20,964 nt of DNA from CAYOHP01 sp964403795 [NCBI: uncultured bacterium] (lineage in GTDB: Bacteria; Muiribacteriota; UBA6191; CAZXTJ01), in contig CAYOHP010000021.1 in assembly GCA_964403795.1 (NCBI GenBank), positions 1 through 20,964 on the forward strand, read 5' to 3'. Each line of letters opens with the position of its first letter. Positions within the stretch are counted from its first letter, which is position 1. A program made the translations under genes and the position numbers. Positions 1 through 7,764 of the stretch are shown piece by piece. The notes under the pieces were generated by a model. That model worked only from the letters and a program-made list of their open reading frames with translations, ran no database searches and had not been told where the DNA came from.

Positions 1-96
1 AACACCCATCCCGGCGAGGGTGTGCCGCCGGACCGCCTGCTGGCCATGCTCATGGAACTCTACGGCTCGCTCGAACCCAAGCAGCGGGCCGCCTGA
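1..96 (+). CDS. C-terminal fragment of an unidentified protein
   Basis: Frame 1 is open from the window edge and ends with TGA at 94-96, giving the last 31 residues of a protein whose start lies outside the window. The visible tail contains an amphipathic stretch (DRLLAMLMELYGSLEP) and ends KQRAA. The next gene begins 44 bases downstream on the same strand, so it is probably the first visible member of the plus-strand run. Nothing in 31 residues allows a family call. The frame choice rests on the clean stop and on the spacing to the next gene. Confidence 0.5.
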   Translation, partial: NTHPGEGVPPDRLLAMLMELYGSLEPKQRAA

Positions 97-140
97 GGCG
101 GCCCGGTCACGAACCGGACCCGGAACAGGACGACCCCAGC

Positions 141-653
141 GTGGAGTACCAGGACGACGACGACGACGATCGGGACGACGACGACGACGCCAAGGCCTCC
201 TCCGATTCCGGCGGCGGCGAAGCGTCCGGGGCCGAGGGTCCCTGCCGCGCCAAGATCGGCCTGCTCGTCCTGCGCGACTGCGGAGCCCCGAGCCGGACCG
301 AGTGCGTGCTCTGCTCCCGGGGCCTGTGCGGCGAGCACCGCCAGAAGGGGACCGAGGGCGACCTGTGCCCGGAATGCGCCCTGACCCAGGGAGCCCCGAT
401 CCGCACCGCCTCGCTGGCCCGGGCCCACCAGCGCCACCGCTTCTACGCCGAACACCACTACCGGCCCTGGTTCTACCACCGGCACTACGGCCACTCCACG
501 ACCCACGACGGCTACTTCGACGACTACGACCACCGCACCTTCGACACCGAGCGCCACGTCGAGCACGACCCCATGGCCGAAGCCGCGGTCGGGCTCGAGG
601 ACACCGAAGAAGGCAAGGACTGGCTCGGGATCGACGACCTGGGCGAGAGCTAG
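141..653 (+). CDS. Acidic Cys/His zinc-binding-like protein, unknown function
   Basis: 170 residues from a GTG start with an AGGA-type site about ten bases upstream. Three zones are visible. Residues 5-16 are an almost pure aspartate run interrupted by one Arg. Residues 55-79 carry C55-x2-C58, C63-x2-H66 and C76-x2-C79, with extra Cys at 35 and 47; this spacing suits one or two zinc ions in a B-box/RING-like or treble-clef-like fold. Residues about 96-142 are rich in His, Tyr and Asp (FYAEHHYRPWFYHRHYGH). There is no signal peptide, so it is probably cytoplasmic. It ends seven bases before the glycosyltransferase gene. I do not recognise the family; metal binding is inferred from Cys/His spacing. 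The frame stays open upstream without an ATG or GTG, so a longer product cannot be fully excluded. Confidence 0.7.
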   Translation: MEYQDDDDDDRDDDDDAKASSDSGGGEASGAEGPCRAKIGLLVLRDCGAPSRTECVLCSRGLCGEHRQKGTEGDLCPECALTQGAPIRTASLARAHQRHRFYAEHHYRPWFYHRHYGHSTTHDGYFDDYDHRTFDTERHVEHDPMAEAAVGLEDTEEGKDWLGIDDLGES

Positions 654-660
654 CCGGCGC

Positions 661-1803
661 ATGTCGCGCATCCTGTGGGTGACGGAGCGCTACCCGCCTT
701 CCCCCGGCGGGATGGCCACCTCTTGCGCCCGCCAGGTCCAGGCGCTCCGGGCCCGCGACCGGGAGCTCGACCTGGTGGCCATCGGGGGCGCGGCCGCCGA
801 GCTCGAGGTCCGCACCGTCCCCCGGGACCGGGGCACCGACAGCATCCTCTCCCGCTCGGTCTCCCGCGGCTACCTGGCGCAGAAGATCTGGTCCCTGGTG
901 CGGGACCGCCACCAGCTGGCGCCCTACTCCTCGGTGGTGGGTTTCGGCGCCTCGTTCCCCGGGTACCTGGCGGTGACCCTGGCCGCCTGGCTCGAGATCC
1001 CGGCGATGGTGAGCGTGCGGGGCAACGACCTCGACCGCGACTGGTTCGACCCGAGGCGCAGCCCCATGGTCCAGGAGGCCCTGCGCCGCGCCGACCTCAT
1101 CGGCGCGGTGGCGAGCGAGATGGCGGACCGCATCCGCGCCCTGTTCCCGGATCGACGGGTCCGTTTCGCCGGCAACGGGATCGACACCGATCGATGGGCC
1201 CTGCTCCCCGAGGACCGGGATCGCCGCGACCTGATGCGCGCCAAGCTCGCCGGGGACGGCCGCACCGTGGTCGGGATCTTCGGCGAGTTGAAGCCCAAGA
1301 AGCGGGTCCCCTTCTGGCTCGCGGCCATGCGCCGGGGCGGCCTGATGGACCGGCTCTCGCTCCTGGTGGTGGGGCGGGCCGACCCCGAGACCGAGGGCAT
1401 CCTCGCCGACCCCGTGCTCGTGCCGCGGATCCACCGGGTGCCCTTCGTGGAACCCGACCAGCTCGCCGGCCTCTACGCGGCGGTCGACTTCGTGGTGCTG
1501 CCCTCGATGTTCGAGGGCATGCCCAACGTGCTGCTCGAGGCCATGGCCTGCGGGGCGATCCCGCTGTGCGCGGCGGCCGGCGGCATGCCCGACGTGGTGC
1601 GCGACGGGGTGGAGGGCTTCCTGTTCCGGGCCGAGGACGCTTCCGCCGCGGCCGAGGCCATGGAGCGCGCCCTCTCCCTGGACCCCGCCTCCCGCCGCGC
1701 CATGGTAGAACGCGGCGCCGCCCGCCTCCGCACCGACTTCTCCCTCTCGGCCGAGACCGACCGGATCGAGGAACTCCTCCGCGAACTGGAGACCAAGGAG
1801 TGA
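661..1803 (+). CDS. GT4-family glycosyltransferase
   Basis: 380 residues, the usual length for a GT-B retaining glycosyltransferase of the GT4 group. The N-terminal acceptor domain begins ILWVTERYPPSPGGMA (residues about 4-18), the typical opening of these enzymes. The C-terminal nucleotide-sugar domain has VVGIFGELKPKKRVPFW near residue 202, and E285 and E293 in EGMPNVLLEAM form the conserved E-x7-E motif. It would transfer a sugar from an activated donor to a lipid, glycan or protein at the cytoplasmic face of the membrane; donor and acceptor cannot be read. The ATG start lies seven bases after the previous stop and has only a weak ribosome site. The next gene follows after four bases, so the group looks co-transcribed. 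Confidence 0.9.
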   Translation: MSRILWVTERYPPSPGGMATSCARQVQALRARDRELDLVAIGGAAAELEVRTVPRDRGTDSILSRSVSRGYLAQKIWSLVRDRHQLAPYSSVVGFGASFPGYLAVTLAAWLEIPAMVSVRGNDLDRDWFDPRRSPMVQEALRRADLIGAVASEMADRIRALFPDRRVRFAGNGIDTDRWALLPEDRDRRDLMRAKLAGDGRTVVGIFGELKPKKRVPFWLAAMRRGGLMDRLSLLVVGRADPETEGILADPVLVPRIHRVPFVEPDQLAGLYAAVDFVVLPSMFEGMPNVLLEAMACGAIPLCAAAGGMPDVVRDGVEGFLFRAEDASAAAEAMERALSLDPASRRAMVERGAARLRTDFSLSAETDRIEELLRELETKE

Positions 1804-1807
1804 TCCC

Positions 1808-2518
1808 ATGACCCGTTCCCATCCCCCCGCCCCGTCCCTGTCCCGGCTGGCGGCCCTGGCCCTGGTGGGAGTCGTCGGCTGCGGCGGCGGGAGCGACCCC
1901 GGCTCCGTCCACATGGCCGGCACCCCCGGCGCCGCCGAATCCGGCCGGGGCATCGCCCCCCGCCAAGCCATGGCAGCGGGCCTGGAGGCGACGCCCACGG
2001 CCCGCAAGCACAAGATCGAGCTCGGGCCCGACCGCACCCTGGTGCTCGAGCGCGCCGCGACCGGCACCTGGACCCTGGCCGACTCCGGCACCGTGCACGA
2101 GCTGGTCCGGACCGGCGACGACCTCGAGGTGCGCACCAAGGGAACCACCACCGCCAAGGGACGCCTGAAGGGCGACAAGCTCGAGCTCGCCCGGGGCGAC
2201 GGCTCGCCGCTCGTCTCGGTCGGATTCAAGCCCGACAAGGTGAAGCTCCAGCTCCCCGGAGGCGCCCTCTGGGAGCTGAAGCACAAGGAGGACAAGATCA
2301 AGGTGACCCGGGGCGAGGCCGAGATCGGCAAGGTCAAGCACTACCCCGACACCGGCAAGCTCAAGGTCAAGGACGCCTCCGACGTGGAGGTGGCCGCCCT
2401 CAAGGACTGGCCCGGGCTGGCCGGCGCCCCCGGGGTCTTCCTGATCGAGCGGGCCGGGGAGATCGACGCTGCCGGGCGCGCCGCCCTGCTCCTGGTACTC
2501 GCCGCCCTCGACCGGTAG
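1808..2518 (+). CDS. Putative lipoprotein, unknown function
   Basis: 236 residues starting at ATG, with AAGGAG at 1795-1800 seven bases before it, inside the end of the glycosyltransferase gene. The N-terminus has an Arg, a hydrophobic stretch and VVGC with Cys25 as the likely lipid-anchored residue, followed by a Gly/Ser linker. From about residue 65 the protein alternates short hydrophobic and Lys/Asp/Glu-rich segments (for example KVKLQL, DKIKVTRG, GKLKVKD), suggesting a beta-rich barrel or repeat. The C-terminus ends in a hydrophobic helix (AALLLVLAAL). A LURP/tubby-like barrel is possible but only a guess. Its stop codon abuts the GTG start of the next gene. Confidence 0.8.
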   Translation: MTRSHPPAPSLSRLAALALVGVVGCGGGSDPGSVHMAGTPGAAESGRGIAPRQAMAAGLEATPTARKHKIELGPDRTLVLERAATGTWTLADSGTVHELVRTGDDLEVRTKGTTTAKGRLKGDKLELARGDGSPLVSVGFKPDKVKLQLPGGALWELKHKEDKIKVTRGEAEIGKVKHYPDTGKLKVKDASDVEVAALKDWPGLAGAPGVFLIERAGEIDAAGRAALLLVLAALDR

Positions 2519-3547
2519 GTGCCGATCGCCGCCCCGACCGGAAGTCTCCTCCTCCCACCCGGTCCCGACGACCTGGCCCTGCTCGCCCCCGGCGCCGGGC
2601 TCGGACACTTGGTGCGCGCCACCGGGCTGGCGCTCCGCCTCGCCGACCTCGGCATCCCGGTCCGGGTGCTCACCAACTCGCGCTTCGGCCCCGGACTCGC
2701 CCGGCTCGTCCCCGTCCCGGTCGAGACCTTCCGGCCGGGGGCCTGGTCCCGGGAGATCGGGGCGCGGCTGGCGGCCTTCCCCCCGCGCCTCACGGTGCTC
2801 GATACCTTCCCCTGGGGCCTGCGCGGCGAGTGGTGCCAGGCGCCGCCGCCCGGCACGGCCCGGGCCCTGCTGGCCCGCACCGTGGATGCCGAAGCCTACC
2901 TGGCGTCTCTCCCGGACCGGCCGGCACCGCTCGAGTTCTCGGTCACGCTGGCGATCGAGCCGCTGCCCGATGCATGGGAAGGATGCCTGGCGCACCCCGG
3001 GCCGCCTCCCACCTGCCTGCCCGGGAGGATCCGCTTTCCCGGGGAGGCGTTGGCGCCGGCTCCCGACCCTGCCCTCTCGGCGCGCCTCGAGCAGCCCGGG
3101 AGCGTGCTGGTGGTGCACGCCGGCAGTCCCGAGGAGCTGGCGCACCTCCGTACCCTCGCGGCCTCCCGCGCCGCCGGACCCGAAGCCATCGTGGTGGTGA
3201 CTCCCTTCGCCGACCGCGTCCCCGGCAGCGTCGAGGCCTTCCCGGCGGGACCGCTCTTCGCCCGGGCCGGGACGGTCGTCACCGGGGGCGGCTACAACTC
3301 GGTGGCGGAGGCCTCGGTACTCCCGCCCGGGCGCCATCTGGCGTTGGCCTTCGAGCGACGTTACGACGACCAGGCTTTCCGGCTGGCCGGCGCGAACCCG
3401 GACATCGACGGCGGCCCGGTGGCGGCCCACCGGCTGGCCGAGGCCTGGGAAGCGGCCCGACCCGGCGGCCTCGGGCGGAGTCGTCGCCGGGCCCCACCAC
3501 CCGACCCGGACACCCCGCTCGATCCCGGCTCCCAGGCACTACAGTAG
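2519..3547 (+). CDS. GT-B (MurG/GT28-like) glycosyltransferase-like protein
   Basis: 342 residues from a GTG that directly follows the upstream TAG, so translation is probably coupled; no separate ribosome site is visible. The N-terminal half begins LALLAPGAGLGHLVRA, the G-x-G-H loop of GT-B enzymes. The C-terminal half has TGGGYNSVAEA (residues 255-265), the nucleotide-sugar loop of MurG/GT28-like proteins, followed by a RRYDDQAFRLA segment like the EQ..RA stretch of that group. It probably acts on an activated sugar or is a non-catalytic relative. The C-terminus after about residue 315 is Arg/Pro-rich and probably disordered. With the GT4 enzyme two genes upstream, it points to a glycan or glycolipid task for this cluster. 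Confidence 0.7.
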   Translation: MPIAAPTGSLLLPPGPDDLALLAPGAGLGHLVRATGLALRLADLGIPVRVLTNSRFGPGLARLVPVPVETFRPGAWSREIGARLAAFPPRLTVLDTFPWGLRGEWCQAPPPGTARALLARTVDAEAYLASLPDRPAPLEFSVTLAIEPLPDAWEGCLAHPGPPPTCLPGRIRFPGEALAPAPDPALSARLEQPGSVLVVHAGSPEELAHLRTLAASRAAGPEAIVVVTPFADRVPGSVEAFPAGPLFARAGTVVTGGGYNSVAEASVLPPGRHLALAFERRYDDQAFRLAGANPDIDGGPVAAHRLAEAWEAARPGGLGRSRRRAPPPDPDTPLDPGSQALQ

Positions 3548-3574
3548 GCGCAGCGGAAGCGAGGACCCGACCCC

Positions 3575-5899
3575 GTGCCCCTCGGCAAGAAGGCCGCCCA
3601 GATGCTCCGGGCCCTGGACCGGCTCCTGGTCCCGGGCCTCTCCGCCATGGACCCGACCACCGCCGAGAAGCTCTCGGGCTTCCTGCGCGCCAACGGCTTC
3701 GGGGCCGCCGCCGCCGAGGCCGCCGAGATGGTCGATCCGGCTCCCGAGAAGCGCTACCGGACCTTCGTCGAGCTCCGCCGCGAGCTCGAGGGCGCGGTGG
3801 TGAAGCTGTACCGGCCCCCGGCCCCCGACGTCCCCGCCGACGCCTGGGGGCTCCTGGTCCCGGAAGCCGACCGGATCCCCGACCCGGCCCGCCTGGCGGC
3901 CGCGGCCCGCGGCTTCCGGCAGACCGATGCCGCGCTCCTCTTCCTCGCCGGGTCGCCCGACCTCTCGTCGCTCACCGACGACGGGATCGAGGCGCTGCTC
4001 GCCAACGCCGACCTGCGAAGCCCTGCCGTCGGACACCTCCGGAAGCTCCCCCCCGAGGGGTTGGCACCGCTCCTGGACCGGCTCGCCCGCCAAGGGAACG
4101 CCCTGGTGCGCCGCTCGGTCTGGAAGCTCGCCGAGGGCCTCGACGAACTGGAGGCGGCCCGGCGCCTGCTGCCGACCCTGGTCCATCCCGGCGACCTCTC
4201 CGCCGCCTTCGAGTTCCTCTTCCCGCGTCGCAAGGAAGTCCGGCAGGCACTCGAGGCGGTCCTGACCGGGGCGAGGACCGACCCCACCCCTGGCCCCGAC
4301 GCCCCGGCACCGCCGGTGTTGCCCACCCCCGGGCCGGCGCCCCTCCCGGCCCGCCGGCTCGCCATGCGGATCCTGGCCCGCTCCGCCAAGGAGGGCGAGC
4401 CGGACCGATGGGCCCCGGCCTGCGGCGACGATCCCGAGCTCGCGGGACTCCTCCGGGTGGCCCGCTACCGGGCCGGCGAGATCGACGTGATCCGCATGCG
4501 CTCGTTCGCCACCTCGATCGACGAACCGGTGCTCCGGGCCCTGGCGATCGCCCAGCTGCTGCTCGATGGCGAGATCGATACTCCCCGGTTCCAGAAGGAG
4601 ATGTTCCAGCGCCGGGACCAGCTCGAGCCGCTGCTCACGCCGCTCAAGGGCACCGGGAGGATCGAGGGCCTGGCCAAGACCTGGCGCAACCAGCTCCGGC
4701 CTTCGAACTCCCCGGGCGAGCGGCGGGGCGCCCTCGACGAACTCGCAGCCCTCGACGAGCCTTCCCTGGCCTGGCTGCTGGCGGGTTGGCGGGACGAACC
4801 GAGCCCCGAGCTCGCCGACCGGATGCTGGACCTGCTGGTGGAGTGGACCGGCCTCGAGCCGCTGGCCATGGCAGTCGACCTCGCCCCCCTCGAGGGCGGC
4901 GACTTCGACCGCTTCGGGAGCGACGTCCTCCACGCCTACCAGACCCAGCTCCTGCCCCGGGTGAAGCGGCTCCCCGACGTGCGCTTCGCTCCCTTCCTCG
5001 CCTACCTGGTGCGCCGCCACGGACCCGCCGCGCTCCCGGCCGGCACCCTGGAGGCCTTGGCCGAACCGGCCATCCCGGCACTCGGCAGCCTGCTCTCCCA
5101 TCCCGACCCGGCCACCCGGCGCCTGGCGCTCGCCAGCCTCGAAGGGCTCCGCCACGACCCCCGGGCCGCCCGGGTGCTCGAGGAGCGGGAACAGGGCGAG
5201 GACCCGCTCGAGCTGGCGGTAGCGCGGCTGGTCCTGCCCGGATCCGAATCCGACGGTCGGGCCCGGCTCGAATCGCTGGGCCGGGACGCGGTGGCCCCCC
5301 GCCTGATCGAGCTCGCCAAGTCCCGCAAGGACCTCCGCGACCCGCTCCTGGCGCTGCTCGCCGAGTGGCGCCGCGACGAGGCCCTGCCGCTCCTGGCGAA
5401 ACTCCTGGGGAGCCCGGCCCCGGACCTGGTGAAGGGCAAGCCGGGCAGTCGCGAGACCCGCTGGCTGGAGAAGCCGGTGGGCCGTTGGCTCACCGCCTAC
5501 CGGGAGCGGGGGCGGGCGCCGCTGGAAGCCGCCCTCGCCAACGGGAACTGGACGGTGCGCCACCACGCCGCCTGGCTGCTCGGCCGCGACGAGTTGGCGT
5601 CCCCGGCCTCGAGCCCGGCCCTGGCCCGGGCCCTCGCCGCCGAGACCGAGGACGAGGTGAAGGCCGAGCTGATCCAGACCCTCGGCACCTCCGGCGGCAG
5701 CGAGGCGGTGGCGGCCCTGCTCCCGGTGGCCCGTTCCGGCGGACCGATGGTCCCCAAGGCGCTGCGGGCCCTCTCCCAGACCGGGGAACCGCAGGCCAAG
5801 AAGGAGCTCGAGGCCATGCTGGCCGAGGCCAGGGACCTGAACCAGAAGCGCGACCTGCGCCGGGCCCTCGACGGCTTCGGGACGGGGGCCTCCTCGTGA
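3575..5899 (+). CDS. HEAT-repeat protein
   Basis: 774 residues from a GTG with a GCGAGGA site nine bases upstream. The sequence is nearly all alpha-helical pairs. The clearest HEAT-like units are near residues 495-530 (AIPALGSLLSHPDPATRRLAL) and 645-770 (NWTVRHHAAWLLG, then a run of short helices with Pro-terminated turns). The central part near residues 230-250 is a Pro-rich linker. There is no signal peptide, so it is probably a cytoplasmic scaffold or adaptor. Its TGA overlaps the GTG of the next gene by four bases, so the two proteins are made together and may form a complex. No catalytic motif was seen, and the specific partner is unknown. Confidence 0.75.
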   Translation: MPLGKKAAQMLRALDRLLVPGLSAMDPTTAEKLSGFLRANGFGAAAAEAAEMVDPAPEKRYRTFVELRRELEGAVVKLYRPPAPDVPADAWGLLVPEADRIPDPARLAAAARGFRQTDAALLFLAGSPDLSSLTDDGIEALLANADLRSPAVGHLRKLPPEGLAPLLDRLARQGNALVRRSVWKLAEGLDELEAARRLLPTLVHPGDLSAAFEFLFPRRKEVRQALEAVLTGARTDPTPGPDAPAPPVLPTPGPAPLPARRLAMRILARSAKEGEPDRWAPACGDDPELAGLLRVARYRAGEIDVIRMRSFATSIDEPVLRALAIAQLLLDGEIDTPRFQKEMFQRRDQLEPLLTPLKGTGRIEGLAKTWRNQLRPSNSPGERRGALDELAALDEPSLAWLLAGWRDEPSPELADRMLDLLVEWTGLEPLAMAVDLAPLEGGDFDRFGSDVLHAYQTQLLPRVKRLPDVRFAPFLAYLVRRHGPAALPAGTLEALAEPAIPALGSLLSHPDPATRRLALASLEGLRHDPRAARVLEEREQGEDPLELAVARLVLPGSESDGRARLESLGRDAVAPRLIELAKSRKDLRDPLLALLAEWRRDEALPLLAKLLGSPAPDLVKGKPGSRETRWLEKPVGRWLTAYRERGRAPLEAALANGNWTVRHHAAWLLGRDELASPASSPALARALAAETEDEVKAELIQTLGTSGGSEAVAALLPVARSGGPMVPKALRALSQTGEPQAKKELEAMLAEARDLNQKRDLRRALDGFGTGASS

Positions 5900-6888
5900 G
5901 CCGCGAAGTCGACTTCCTGGCCGAGGTCGCCCGGGCCCTGATCCAGGCGGCACGGGACGGCGCGGCGGGAGGCGGCCGCGACCTCTCCGAGCGCTTCCGG
6001 GCGCTCGCCAAGGGCTGCCAGGCGCTGCGCTTCAAGCGCCTCTACTGGATCCTCGACGCCCTGGCGATCCGCCTCGCCCACCCCGACGACCGGCTCGACG
6101 GGCCTCCCCTCGAGGAGCTCGGCCGGCTGCTGGCGGACGCCCGCTACACCTGCAAGGCATTGAAGAGCCACCTGGGCCGGGGCCTCGAGGACCAGCGCCT
6201 CTACGAGGACCTGATCGGCTCGGGCTGGCCGGTCGACCGGGTGGAGCCGCTCGCCAACAGCACCCTGGTGGTGCTCGCCGACGCCGGCCACCGCGACGGC
6301 ACCGACCTGTTCCGCACCGTGCACCTGCTCGATCCCCGCGACGGAGCCCTCTACGTGTTCCGGGAGAACCGCAAGATCGAGGACCACCGGCTCGACAAGC
6401 CGCTCACCGAGCTCGGGGCCGCCCCGCTGGTGATCGAGGGCACCGTGCTCCCGTCCTTCCCGCCCCGCAGGCTCCGGATCGTCTCCCACACCGCCGGCTC
6501 GATCCCCGAGGAAACCCTGCGCGCCTATGCCACCAGCCGGATCGCCGACTCGGTGGGAAGGCTCCTCGAGGACTTCCGGACGTTGCGCGAGGAGTACCTG
6601 GCGCCCCGCACCCTGCCGATCCTGGTGCGGCCCCGCGGCCTCGACCCCCGGGGTCCGGGCGCCCTGGTCGACGGCCACGGCAACTCCCTCCCGCTCCTCT
6701 CCGAGACGATCTCGGTGGCCGAGGTCTCCCGCCTGCGCCACCTGTACCGCACCCGTCCGGCGAGCCTGCTGGCGGTCTTCGGCAAGCTCATCTTCGTGGA
6801 CGGCGCCTTCCTCTTCCACCCCTGGTCGGTGCTGGGGACCGAGGGCCATCCCCCGGTCTCGCTCCTGGGGCGTCTCGAAACGCCCTGA
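5896..6888 (+). CDS. Unrecognised 330-residue protein coupled to the HEAT-repeat gene
   Basis: 330 residues starting at a GTG that overlaps the preceding stop (GTGA at 5896-5899). The same frame is open far upstream, but only this start gives a coherent protein. The N-terminal third is helical (KGCQALRFKRLYWILDALAIRLAH is visible in part near residues 36-58). The middle has mixed beta segments such as STLVVLADAG, and the C-terminus is helical (LRHLYRTRPASLLAVFGKL). There are no Cys clusters, membrane segments or nucleotide-binding loop. I do not recognise the family. The tight coupling suggests function together with the HEAT protein. A hairpin lies about 34 bases after its stop, which suits the end of the operon. 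Confidence 0.75.
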   Translation: MSREVDFLAEVARALIQAARDGAAGGGRDLSERFRALAKGCQALRFKRLYWILDALAIRLAHPDDRLDGPPLEELGRLLADARYTCKALKSHLGRGLEDQRLYEDLIGSGWPVDRVEPLANSTLVVLADAGHRDGTDLFRTVHLLDPRDGALYVFRENRKIEDHRLDKPLTELGAAPLVIEGTVLPSFPPRRLRIVSHTAGSIPEETLRAYATSRIADSVGRLLEDFRTLREEYLAPRTLPILVRPRGLDPRGPGALVDGHGNSLPLLSETISVAEVSRLRHLYRTRPASLLAVFGKLIFVDGAFLFHPWSVLGTEGHPPVSLLGRLETP

Positions 6889-7299
6889 GCCTGAGGGAAC
6901 TTCCCCGGCCGGCTTCGCAGGTCCGAGAGGCTCCGGTGGAGCCTCGACGGAATGCGGGCGCCCCGTCGTCCCCGCCTGCGGCAGCGGTCTCCTCGCAGGC
7001 AGGATCCGCTGCCCGCGTCGTCGATCGCCTTGCAGCCGGGGCGCCGTGTCGCTCTCGGGCCGACGCCGGGGAAGACCCCTCAGGCTCTGATCCGCGTCCG
7101 GGGACCCGCCGCCGCGAGCCGGACCGATGTCCCCTGGGGAAGGCGGCCAAGTGCGCCCCGGCGCCGTCCCCTCGTGTGCGCGGCGAGCCCGCTGACCCGC
7201 ACGGGAAGCACCTGGAAGGCGTGGTCGCGACCCGATCCGGAGGCCTCACCCGGGTCGCCTCCCCCTGCCGATCCGGCGAACGGGAGGACTCGCCTGCCC
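6889..7299. other. Non-coding stretch with hairpins
   Basis: No frame here has convincing codon use. Besides the hairpin at 6922-6951, it contains two overlapping, mutually exclusive stems: CCTGCG (6975-6980) with CGCAGG (6994-6999), and GGCAGCGG (6980-6987) with CCGCTGCC (7006-7013). At 7196-7209 it has a 14-base string, CCCGCACGGGAAGC, also present before the lipoprotein gene at 11395. No clear promoter was identified. Confidence 0.5.
6922..6951 (+). terminator. Terminator-like hairpin after the plus-strand operon
   Basis: GAGGCTC (6927-6933) pairs exactly with GAGCCTC (6939-6945) around a five-base loop. The stem continues after a small internal loop with TCCG (6922-6925) against CGGA (6948-6951). 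It begins 34 bases after the stop of the last gene in the run. There is no T-tract, so termination would be factor-assisted or weak. Confidence 0.4.
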
Positions 7300-7764
7300 A
7301 TGTCCGCACACCCCGTCCCTGTCGGAGTCGATCGCGGTCCGTGCCGTCGCCGGCGCCTCGGCCTGTGGCTCGGCCTGGCCGGGTTGGCCCTGCCCTGGCG
7401 AGCCTCGGCCCTCCGGAGCCTGCCCCCGGCGCCCGGGCTCCCCGACACCTGGGGTGCCCGCTTCGATGCCGGACCCGGATCCTGGACCGCCTCCGGGCCG
7501 GAGGCAGCCGAGGCGTCCCTTCCGCCCGGCCCGTCGCCCTCCCCGGGGACGTCCGCGGAGACCGCCCCGCCCCGGACGCCCGCCCCCCCCTTCGAGGGCT
7601 TCCTGGTCGAGGATCCCGACGGCACCCTGCGCTTCGTCCCCGAGGTCCCGACCGAGGCTCCCGTTCCCGACCCCGGCCCCGCCCCCTCCGGGCCTAGACC
7701 ACGAAGCGGGCCTTGGCTCCGGCTTCCTCCGGCCCCTGGAAGCGCTTCATCCGGGAATCGCTGA
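7300..7764 (+). CDS. Small secreted proline-rich protein
   Basis: 154 residues starting at ATG with CGGGAGGA at 7281-7288 upstream. The start was chosen because it puts RRRR followed by a hydrophobic core (LGLWLGLAGLALPW) and ASA at the N-terminus, a good Sec signal peptide with cleavage near residue 35-40. The mature part is Pro/Ala/Glu-rich and low complexity, with one ordered-looking segment (FEGFLVEDPDGTLRFVPE). No catalytic motif is visible. Its last 71 bases run antisense through the end of the convergent ATP-grasp gene, so the C-terminal 23 residues may be an accident of overlap. It may be a cell-wall or envelope linker protein; function unknown. Confidence 0.55.
   Translation: MSAHPVPVGVDRGPCRRRRLGLWLGLAGLALPWRASALRSLPPAPGLPDTWGARFDAGPGSWTASGPEAAEASLPPGPSPSPGTSAETAPPRTPAPPFEGFLVEDPDGTLRFVPEVPTEAPVPDPGPAPSGPRPRSGPWLRLPPAPGSASSGNR

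Noticed and set aside
4366-4375. Another GCGGATCCTG, as in the activator sites
   Set aside because: It is inside the HEAT gene, encodes common codons and lacks the GTGTGCAGG half, so it is chance.
3539-5953. A long minus-strand open frame opposite the HEAT gene
   Set aside because: Gly/Gln/Arg/Pro-rich antisense composition typical of high-GC coding DNA, with no domain-like segments.
2830-6888. A plus-strand open frame of about 1,350 codons
   Set aside because: It is out of frame with the glycosyltransferase and HEAT genes and Arg/Pro-rich until 5896, where the real 330-residue gene begins.
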